Below, one piece after another: positions 8,612-15,035 of a DNA stretch of 45,268 nt (position 1 is its first letter; the number at the start of each line of letters is the position of its first letter). Origin of the DNA: Clostridiaceae bacterium (lineage in GTDB: Bacteria; Bacillota; Clostridia; Saccharofermentanales; DTU023). The position numbers and the translations under genes were made by a program. The notes beneath the pieces were generated by a model. That model was not told the origin of the DNA, did not search any database, and saw nothing but the letters and a program-made list of their open reading frames with translations. The DNA is taken from contig DUVH01000021.1 in the NCBI GenBank assembly GCA_012841145.1, forward strand, positions 1-45,268, given 5' to 3'.

Positions 8612-8687
8612 CTAGGCAAGCCACTTTTTATTTTATTTAATTTGAGTTGATTTTTGTTGGCTAATAACTCCGAAAGAGGAAATTAGC

Positions 8688-9575
8688 ATGAAAAAGAACA
8701 ACTCGTCACTCATCACGGACTACCCGACTTTGAACGGTATCCCCGTAAGTATCCGCAACGACTATCTCTTCAAGAAGATATTCGGATCAGAAGACAGTAA
8801 AAGCGCTGTCGCCCATCTCATCCACCTGACGACAGGTATTCGCAAGGAAGATGTGAGCGATTTGACAATCTCGGATCCGCATCTTTCGTCCCGTAACGTA
8901 AGAGATAAGAGAGGCATCGTAGACATCCACATCAAATTGAAAGATGGCAAGAGAGTCAACATTGAGATGCAAAACCACTGGCATCCCTTTTACCCCGAGC
9001 GGGTGATCTATTATTGGTCGTACATGTATCAGGAGACGTCACGTACAGGGGAGGGCTATAATAGGCTCAGCAAGTGCATCGGCATACACTTGTTGAACGA
9101 AGCTTTCCGCTTGAGTGATAATTTGCAGACGACCTACATGATTCGTGAAGAAGACGGCTCCCTCTTATCGGACGTCTTGGAATTACACTTTTTCGATCTT
9201 ACGAGGTTACCCGAAGAGACGAAAGAGCTATTACAAAGTGAGATTAGTGAACTGGAACGTTGGTTATTGTTTATTAGAACAGACAGCCAAGAAGTACGTA
9301 ACGTGCTGTCGGAAGGAGATGAACTGATGAGCGAGTGCAATGACAAAGTGAAATCTGTCTTCTACACCCCGAGCGAACGGGAGATCTACTTCCGCCAACA
9401 TATCGCTGAGATGGATCACTACTCCATCATGCAGGAGAAATATGAGAGCGGAAAGAAGGAAGGCAGAGAAGAAAAAACGATCGAGATGGCCAAGGCGATG
9501 CTACAAGACGGGATGGATAAAGAACTCATCCAAAAGTATACAGGGGTGGATTGGGAACAGCTCGAAAACTTGTGA
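8688..9575 (+). CDS. Rpn-family nuclease (RpnL), copy 2
   Basis: A 295-residue paralogue of the upstream rpn gene, same start context and same D79, E93, Q95 active-site residues. Differences include L for P at residue 8, Y for H at 112, T for A at 120, and only one EGRE repeat in place of five, which accounts for the 16-residue shorter length. The nuclease domain is otherwise nearly unchanged, so both copies look intact. If the variable repeats govern dimer pairing of the antitoxin part, as proposed for Rpn, the two copies may differ in self-recognition. Followed at 88 bp by a GNAT gene. Confidence 0.9.
   Translation: MKKNNSSLITDYPTLNGIPVSIRNDYLFKKIFGSEDSKSAVAHLIHLTTGIRKEDVSDLTISDPHLSSRNVRDKRGIVDIHIKLKDGKRVNIEMQNHWHPFYPERVIYYWSYMYQETSRTGEGYNRLSKCIGIHLLNEAFRLSDNLQTTYMIREEDGSLLSDVLELHFFDLTRLPEETKELLQSEISELERWLLFIRTDSQEVRNVLSEGDELMSECNDKVKSVFYTPSEREIYFRQHIAEMDHYSIMQEKYESGKKEGREEKTIEMAKAMLQDGMDKELIQKYTGVDWEQLENL
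9327..9575 (+). CDS. Intragenic RpnS-like product of rpn copy 2
   Basis: The in-frame ATG at 9327 is preceded by GGAAGGAGATGAACTG, the same signal as in copy 1. The product would be 82 residues, with a single four-residue repeat. Evidence is the ribosome binding site and its conservation; expression is inferred. Confidence 0.55.
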   Translation: MSECNDKVKSVFYTPSEREIYFRQHIAEMDHYSIMQEKYESGKKEGREEKTIEMAKAMLQDGMDKELIQKYTGVDWEQLENL

Positions 9576-9662
9576 TCTTCTATCTCCCATCAAGTTTGCT
9601 TTCTCATCTAGCTAAACCATCTGTGCGAGATATACGTCTTATCAAAAAAAGGAAAGGTTTTG

Positions 9663-10127
9663 ATGGAAATTAAGGAAGTGACGGACTGCAATCAAAAAGA
9701 AATGATTGCAAGACGAGTTTTGCATGATCTTCCTGAGTGGTTCGGTATACCGGATGCCTTAGAGCATTACATAACCGAGTCGCGCAAAAAGCCTTTTTTG
9801 GCGTGCTTTGATAACGATCATGTTGTTGGGTTCGTTGTCTTACATGAGACGAGCAAAGACTGTGCGGAGATTTTCGTGATGGGCGTTGTGAGAGTCTACC
9901 ACAGAAAAGGAATAGGCAGACAGCTTAATGCTGCATATGAAGACTTAGCCCGAAGATCGGGGTATTCATATTCTCAAGTGAAAACAGTCCAGATGGGTCA
10001 CTATGAAGAGTATGATGCAACGAACAATTTTTATCTGGCTATGGGCTACAAAGAGCTTGAATGCTTCCCGGGATTATGGGACTCATGGAATCCGTGCCAA
10101 GTGTACGTAAAACACCTTAGAACATAG
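9663..10127 (+). CDS. GNAT-family N-acetyltransferase
   Basis: A 154-residue acetyl-CoA-dependent acyltransferase of the GNAT fold. The region GVVRVYHRKGIGRQLNAAYEDLAR (about residues 78-101) is motif A, with the R-x2-G-x-G acetyl-CoA loop as RKGIGR. The ending WNPCQVYVKHL resembles small-molecule or aminoglycoside-type GNATs. The frame also opens at TTG 9660, but ATG 9663 behind AAAGGAAAGG is preferred. It lies between rpn copy 2 and the detached rpn 3' gene, and a remnant of a second copy lies at 8485-8556, so it travels with the rpn unit. Substrate unknown. Confidence 0.88.
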   Translation: MEIKEVTDCNQKEMIARRVLHDLPEWFGIPDALEHYITESRKKPFLACFDNDHVVGFVVLHETSKDCAEIFVMGVVRVYHRKGIGRQLNAAYEDLARRSGYSYSQVKTVQMGHYEEYDATNNFYLAMGYKELECFPGLWDSWNPCQVYVKHLRT

Positions 10128-10179
10128 AGATGATTCATATTTTTAGCTGATAATAGGCGTTTTTGAAGGAGATGAACTA

Positions 10180-10569
10180 ATGAGCGAGTGCAATGACAAA
10201 GTGAAATCTGTCTTCTACACCCCAAGCGAGCGGGAGATCTACATCCACGAACACATCGCCGAGATGGATCACTACTCCATCATGCAGGAGATGTATGAGA
10301 GGGGAAGGGCTGAAGGCTATAAAGAAGGTTATGAAGAAGCCTATAAAGAAGGTTATGAAGAAGCCTATAAAGAAGGTTGTGAAGAAGCCTATAAAGAGGC
10401 TTTTGAAAAAGCCTTTAATGAGGATTTCCTAGAAATAGAAGACAGAGTGAAAATTCAACGATGCATCGTTAAGGTCGCGTTGCAAAGCGGTCTCGATAAG
10501 GAGCTCATCCAAAAGTATTCGGGACTGGACTGGGAACAGCTCGAAAAATTGTTAGACGCTAGCTCATGA
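10180..10569 (+). CDS. Stand-alone RpnS-like protein (rpn C-terminal part, copy 3)
   Basis: A 129-residue ORF starting at the ATG equivalent to the internal start of the two rpn genes, with the same upstream GAAGGAGATGAACTA. Homology begins within a few bases of that ribosome binding site (about 10163); an in-frame TAG at 10144-10146 lies upstream, so no nuclease domain can be made. The N-terminal part MSECNDKVKSVFYTPSER and the end SGLDWEQLEKLLD are conserved, but the middle has a different array, YKEGYEEA repeated, instead of GREE. It is either a degraded rpn or a free antitoxin/immunity protein. Its 3' end overlaps the convergent membrane gene by 11 bp. Confidence 0.8.
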   Translation: MSECNDKVKSVFYTPSEREIYIHEHIAEMDHYSIMQEMYERGRAEGYKEGYEEAYKEGYEEAYKEGCEEAYKEAFEKAFNEDFLEIEDRVKIQRCIVKVALQSGLDKELIQKYSGLDWEQLEKLLDASS

Positions 10570-11038
10570 AGGCGAACCAGGCCGATATGACGCCGGTCGT
10601 CGCCAAGTAGATAAGGAGTCCCGCGACTATGACGCCGCCCATGACGGCGATGACGCTCTTTTTGAAATCCATGTTCAGAATGCTTGCGGCGAGCGTGCCG
10701 GTCCACGCTCCGGTGCCGGGCAGGGGGATGGCGACGAACAAAAATAGAGCAACGTACAGTCCGTGTCCCGCCTTGCTCATTAACTTCTCGCCTCCGGCTT
10801 CTCCGCGTTTAAGAAAGAAACTGAATATTTTGCCGATGTATTTTTTGTCCTGTCCCCACACCAGAATTTTACGTGCGAAATAGAAGATAAGCGGCACCGG
10901 CAACATGTTCCCCAAGATCCCGATGAGCATTGAGGTGAGTAACGGTATTTCGTGTGCGCGGGCATAAACGACGGCTCCCCTGATTTCAACGAGCGGGAGC
11001 ATCGAGATAAAGAAAATCCAGAAGTATTTTTTCAACAT
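10559..11038 (-). CDS. COG2426-type small multidrug export-like membrane protein
   Basis: A 159-residue integral membrane protein matching the putative small multi-drug export family (COG2426). Features: N-terminal MLKKYFWIFFISMLPLVEIRGAV, a hydrophobic segment LLTSMLIGILGNMLPVPLIFYFA, a loop with basic residues, AIPLPGTGAWTG and a final hydrophobic segment from SVIAVMGGVIVAGLLIY. The PLVEIRGA and PLPGTGAW motifs are typical of the family, and it is distantly similar in layout to DedA proteins. Actual transport is unproven. It is convergent with, and overlaps by 11 bp, the stand-alone rpn C-terminal gene. Confidence 0.8.
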   Translation of the reverse strand: MLKKYFWIFFISMLPLVEIRGAVVYARAHEIPLLTSMLIGILGNMLPVPLIFYFARKILVWGQDKKYIGKIFSFFLKRGEAGGEKLMSKAGHGLYVALFLFVAIPLPGTGAWTGTLAASILNMDFKKSVIAVMGGVIVAGLLIYLATTGVISAWFAFMS

Positions 11039-11090
11039 ATGATTCAGTTAACGACGGAGATTCTTCCGCCGTCAAGTATCCACCCTTGTA

Positions 11091-11600
11091 TTATTTTCCT
11101 ACACCGCTGTGTGTGCAATCGGCGTCTGCGCATGAATCGCAGTCATCGCTTGGGACACAGGCTACATCACCATCGCTTTCGAATTCGTGGTGGTGATGGT
11201 CGTGATCGTGTGAATGGTGTCCGTCGCACACGTGTTCGTCCTGCCCCTTGCCTTGAAGCTCGAGCAGCTTACCCAAGGCGAATTCTGTCAGAAAGACGAT
11301 CTTCGTAGGCTGAGCCGCGAATGTTTCGCCCTTCAGGACGACGCCGTTGCTCGACTCGGAGTACTCAAGCGGCAGATGTCTCATAAACACTCTTCCCGTT
11401 GTGTTATCTTTCACGACGAGCCTGACGTTATCCGCGGAAATACGGCTGAGCGGCGGCAGTCCCGCCTCTCGTTCCGCCAACACAGAAGAGAGGACATCCC
11501 ACATCTCCGCATGGAGTTGCGTCACCTCCGTATCGTCGGCAGAGGCATCCTGCAACCACTCGGTGATGAGAGCCTTAAACTGACGGAGCTTTTCATTCAT
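11091..11600 (-). CDS. Hypothetical protein with His/Cys-rich metal-binding tail
   Basis: A 169-residue protein of unrecognised family. The first 105 or so residues look like an ordinary acidic soluble domain (LPPLSRISADNVRLVV, RVFMRHLPLEY). After KGQDEHVCDG comes HHSHDHDHHHH followed by an acidic Cys-rich end with CDSCADADC. Such a tail suggests binding of Zn, Ni, Cu or another soft metal, for storage, delivery or sensing. The ORF opens at GTG 11609, but ATG 11600 has GAGGTG eight bases upstream. No signal peptide or membrane segment, so cytoplasmic. Confidence 0.7.
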   Translation of the reverse strand: MNEKLRQFKALITEWLQDASADDTEVTQLHAEMWDVLSSVLAEREAGLPPLSRISADNVRLVVKDNTTGRVFMRHLPLEYSESSNGVVLKGETFAAQPTKIVFLTEFALGKLLELQGKGQDEHVCDGHHSHDHDHHHHEFESDGDVACVPSDDCDSCADADCTHSGVGK

Positions 11601-11636
11601 ATCGCACACACCTCATTCGGTCATCTAATTCGCATT

Positions 11637-11933
11637 CTATTGTCTCACAAAAGAGGGCGGTGCGTCGTGTGAATCCGCCACAAGTTTTGTAATTATGTCA
11701 CGTATGGATTTTGTGTGGAGTCCCGGATTTAGCAAGTTACAAATATATACAAGTCGGTCGAAGCGGCGCAGTTGTTTGAAGCTATAGCTGATATCGTATT
11801 CTGCAATCTTTCTGCTTGCTTTTCTTGACTCCGCCTTTGTTCTATATAAATACCTTTTCAAATTTGAATCAGTGTCATAAAAAATGCTGAAAAGATTGCA
11901 AATCAACTGTTTCAGTAAATTTATATCGCACAC
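11637..11933 (-). CDS. Small hypothetical ORF, doubtful
   Basis: A 98-residue frame opening at GTG 11933 with AAGGA six bases upstream, ending 37 bases before the His/Cys-rich gene on the same strand. The product is basic and leucine/isoleucine-rich (FKQLRRFDRLVYICNLLN) and matches nothing I recognise. The region is AT-rich and differs in composition from its neighbours, so it could be a recent acquisition, a decayed gene or a chance frame. Confidence 0.3.
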   Translation of the reverse strand: MCDINLLKQLICNLFSIFYDTDSNLKRYLYRTKAESRKASRKIAEYDISYSFKQLRRFDRLVYICNLLNPGLHTKSIRDIITKLVADSHDAPPSFVRQ

Positions 11934-11982
11934 TGATAATCCTTAATTTTTGAATTCTCGAAGTCATCCGATGAAGGCAAAC

Positions 11983-12011
11983 TTGACAAACTTGTCATAA
12001 AATTAGATTAT
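11983..12011 (+). promoter_or_regulatory. Sigma-A promoter with overlapping operator-like palindrome, upstream of the Mo-oxidoreductase
   Basis: TTGACA (11983-11988), 17-bp spacer, GATTAT (12006-12011). The -35 is overlapped by the inverted repeat TGACAA-AC-TTGTCA at 11984-11997, a likely repressor site. The start codon of the oxidoreductase is 67 bp downstream. Confidence 0.55.
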
Positions 12012-12077
12012 TAATTTGTAGAGAAAGTAGAGGAAATCGAAATAACCGATATTCTGTTTACAGGAGGTGTCTTTCCC

Positions 12078-14822
12078 ATGAAAATGAAAAAAATGCATTT
12101 GATTATCAACGGAGTCCAGCGAATTCTCGTTGTGGATCCTGATAAATCACTTGCCAGCGTACTGCGTGAGCAGCTGTTGCTCACCGGCTGTAAGGTAGGA
12201 TGTGAAGCGGGACAATGCGGAGCGTGTACGATCGTTTTGAACGGTAAGGCAGTACGCTCATGCATTCTCAAGATGAGCCGTGTTCCCGACTTCTCCGTCA
12301 TCGAGACGATTGAAGGTATCGGCACTCCTGACGATTTGCACCCTCTGCAAGTCGCTTGGATGGCACACGGATGTGCTCAGTGCGGCTTCTGCTCGCCGGG
12401 CTTCATTATGTCCGCCAAAGTCCTCTTGGAGGAAAATCCCGATCCGACGCGCGAGGAAATTCGCCGTTGGTTCCAAGTACACCGCAACCTCTGCCGCTGC
12501 ACCGGCTATAAGCCGCTTGTAGACGCTGTCATCGACGCCGCGAAAGTCATGCGCGGTGAGCTCAAGAAGGAAGATCTCCTGTTTGAGCCGAAGGACAACA
12601 AAATCATTGGAACAACGTATGCTCGTCCGTCCGCAGTCGCGAAAGTGACGGGAACATGCGATTACGGCGCAGACGTCGCGCTGCAGATGCCGGAAGGCAC
12701 GGCGCGCCTCGCTCTCGTTCAGGCAAAAGTGCATCACGGTCTCATCAAGGGCATCGACTTTGAAGAGGCGGAGAAGATGCCGGGCGTGTACAAAGTCATC
12801 ACGCACAAGGATGTCAAAGGAAAGAACAGAATATCCGGCCTGATCACGTTCCCGACGAACAAGGGAGACGGATGGGATCGCCCGATTCTCTGTGATGAGA
12901 AAGTATTCCAGTACGGCGACGCGATCGCGATCGTAGCGGCCGATACTCTTGAAAACGCAAAAGCGGCAGCGGAGAAAGTTGTCGTCGACATTGAAGAGTT
13001 GCCTGCCTACCTTGACGCGATGAGCGCCATGGCGGAGGACGCTATCGAGATTCACCCCGGAACGCCCAACGTCTACTTTGAAATCAATACGATTAAGGGC
13101 GATGAGGTGGAGCCTATCCTTGAGTCGGCACCGTACGTCGCCGAAATCAATTCGTTCTGCTCGCGGCAGCCTCACTTGTATCTTGAGCCAGACTGCGGCA
13201 ACGCCTACATCGATGAAGAGGGCAGACTGACCATCCACTCGAAGAGTATCGGACTTCACCTCCATCATGCGATGATCGTCGCCGGTATCGGCATTGAGCC
13301 CGAGAAACTTCGCCTCATCCAGAACCCCGCCGGCGGAACATTCGGATACAAATTCTCGCCGACGATGGAAGCGCTGCTTGGCGTCGCCTGCCTCGCGCTC
13401 GACGGACGTCCGTGCTCACTCGTCTACGATATGTACCAGACGATTACGTACACGGGCAAGAGGTCTCCGGGCTTCATGAATATCAAGATGGCTGCCGACG
13501 AAGAGGGCAAGCTGCTCGCGATGTGGGGCGATAACATTATGGATCACGGTCCGTACTCCGAGTTCGGAGACTTGTTGGCGATGCGTTTCTCACAGTACAC
13601 GGGCGCGGGATACGACATCAAGAACATCCGCAACAAAAACCAGGCCGTCGCGACGAACCATGCGTGGGGCTCAGCGTTCCGCGGTTATGGGTCACCGCAA
13701 TCGTTCATGGGCAGTGAAGTCTGTATGGACGTTCTCGCGGAAAAGATGGGCATCGACCCGTTCGAGTTGCGTTACCGCAACATTTACCGCCCGGGCGCGA
13801 CGACGCCGACAGGACAAGTTCCCGATGTCTACTGCCTAGAGGATATGTACAACAAGGCGCGGCCGTACTACGAAGAGGCGAAGGCACGTTGCGCCGAGCT
13901 GAATGCGAAATCGGACGGTCGCTACAAGTATGGAGTCGGCATCTCGCAAGGCATATACGGTTGCGGGATTGACGGACCCGACTCATCAGCCGCCAATGTC
14001 CAGCTGAATCCCGACAACACGATCACCTTGTTTGACTCGTGGGAAGACCATGGGCAGGGAGCCGATATCGGATCGCTGTCGATGGCGCACGGCACATTGC
14101 GCGAAGCCGGATTCAAGCCCGAAGATATCAAGCTTGTGAAGAACGACACGGCGCTCACGCCCGCATCAGGACCTGCCGGCGGCAGCCGTTCGAACGTCAT
14201 GGTCGGTAACGCCATCGTCACCGCTTGCCGTATGCTCGTCAACGCGATGAAACGCGAAGACGGTACATACCGCGACTACGACGCGATGATCGCCGAGAAC
14301 ATCCCCGTTTACTATGAGGGAACGTGGGTTGCATCCGCCAACACGGGCTGCGACCTCGAGACGGCGCAAGGAGCTCCGTTCTGCATCTACATGTACGAAC
14401 TCTTCATGCCCGAAGTCGAAGTCGACACGGAGACGGGTAAAGTTCGCGTCATCCGCTTCACGACCGTACCCGACGTGGGCACGATCATCAACCGCAGCGT
14501 TGTCGACGGTCAGATCTACGGCGGTCTCGCCCAGGGTATCGGATTAGCTCTTACCGAGGACTTCGAAGACTACAAGAAACATACATCACTCTTGGGCTGC
14601 GGCATTCCGTACATCGAGGATGTTCCCGACGAGCTCATCGTCGATTACGTCGAGACGCCGAGACCGCTCGGACCGTACGGTGCGGCAGGCTGCGGAGAAG
14701 CGCCGCTGACGGCGCCTCACCCCGCGATCCTAGGTGCTATCTTCGACGCAACGGGCGCTCGCATCACGAAAGTTCCGGCGAAACCGGACGTCGTTCTTGA
14801 GGCGCTCAAAAAAGTAAAATAA
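12078..14822 (+). CDS. Molybdenum aldehyde oxidoreductase (Mop/xanthine oxidase family), single chain without FAD domain
   Basis: A 914-residue enzyme matching the layout of Desulfovibrio gigas Mop (about 907 residues): plant-type [2Fe-2S] domain with CEAGQCGAC (from residue 42), helical [2Fe-2S] domain with CAQCGFCSPG (about 99) and CRCTGYKP (about 139), then the two molybdopterin domains. AFRGYGSPQSF (about 533) and GCGEAPLTAPHP, with the catalytic Glu at about 874, are typical. It would oxidise an aldehyde or N-heterocycle and pass electrons through the two clusters; no FAD domain is present, so a partner must take them. AGGAGGTG lies 8 bp before ATG. A terminator follows, then the flavoprotein gene. 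Confidence 0.93.
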   Translation: MKMKKMHLIINGVQRILVVDPDKSLASVLREQLLLTGCKVGCEAGQCGACTIVLNGKAVRSCILKMSRVPDFSVIETIEGIGTPDDLHPLQVAWMAHGCAQCGFCSPGFIMSAKVLLEENPDPTREEIRRWFQVHRNLCRCTGYKPLVDAVIDAAKVMRGELKKEDLLFEPKDNKIIGTTYARPSAVAKVTGTCDYGADVALQMPEGTARLALVQAKVHHGLIKGIDFEEAEKMPGVYKVITHKDVKGKNRISGLITFPTNKGDGWDRPILCDEKVFQYGDAIAIVAADTLENAKAAAEKVVVDIEELPAYLDAMSAMAEDAIEIHPGTPNVYFEINTIKGDEVEPILESAPYVAEINSFCSRQPHLYLEPDCGNAYIDEEGRLTIHSKSIGLHLHHAMIVAGIGIEPEKLRLIQNPAGGTFGYKFSPTMEALLGVACLALDGRPCSLVYDMYQTITYTGKRSPGFMNIKMAADEEGKLLAMWGDNIMDHGPYSEFGDLLAMRFSQYTGAGYDIKNIRNKNQAVATNHAWGSAFRGYGSPQSFMGSEVCMDVLAEKMGIDPFELRYRNIYRPGATTPTGQVPDVYCLEDMYNKARPYYEEAKARCAELNAKSDGRYKYGVGISQGIYGCGIDGPDSSAANVQLNPDNTITLFDSWEDHGQGADIGSLSMAHGTLREAGFKPEDIKLVKNDTALTPASGPAGGSRSNVMVGNAIVTACRMLVNAMKREDGTYRDYDAMIAENIPVYYEGTWVASANTGCDLETAQGAPFCIYMYELFMPEVEVDTETGKVRVIRFTTVPDVGTIINRSVVDGQIYGGLAQGIGLALTEDFEDYKKHTSLLGCGIPYIEDVPDELIVDYVETPRPLGPYGAAGCGEAPLTAPHPAILGAIFDATGARITKVPAKPDVVLEALKKVK

Positions 14823-14887
14823 GACACCGATATTTGGAGGAGATGATCTTCTCCGAATAGCTAAGCAGATGTCCTACAAAGTGTAGC

Positions 14888-14922
14888 AAGGCGGGATCTG
14901 ACGAGCGGATCCCGCTTTGTCT
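14888..14922 (+). terminator. Intrinsic terminator of the aldehyde oxidoreductase gene
   Basis: GCGGGATC (14891-14898) pairs with GATCCCGC (14908-14915), extended by AAG/TTT, with tail TTTGTCTCG. It makes the oxidoreductase a separate transcript from the following genes, or sets a readthrough ratio. Confidence 0.75.
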
Positions 14923-15035
14923 CGCTGGAGTTATTTCATTGAATATATTGCCGCTGCAATCTTCTTCGCACCGCTGTTTGGAGCGTGTGAAGAAGCGATT
15001 GTTATGCGATAGAATGAGAACTATGGGAGGTGTTT

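Larger units (their letters stand above)
7425..9615 (+). repeat. Tandem duplication of an rpn-containing unit of about 1.1-1.2 kb
   Basis: The promoter region, leader (GAGTTGATTTTTGTTGGC), ribosome binding site, whole rpn coding sequence and the 3' flank (CCCATCAAGTTTGCTTTC) occur twice in direct orientation, starting near 7425 and 8597. Differences are scattered substitutions plus the number of 12-bp repeats. The 3' flank ends at CTCATCTAGC in both; after this point copy 1 jumps to a GNAT remnant while copy 2 continues into an intact GNAT gene. Confidence 0.9.

Noticed and set aside
8218-8640. 140-residue frame overlapping the rpn copy 1 3' end
   Set aside because: Its lysine/glutamate-rich part is the 12-bp repeat read in another frame; the real frame is the rpn gene.
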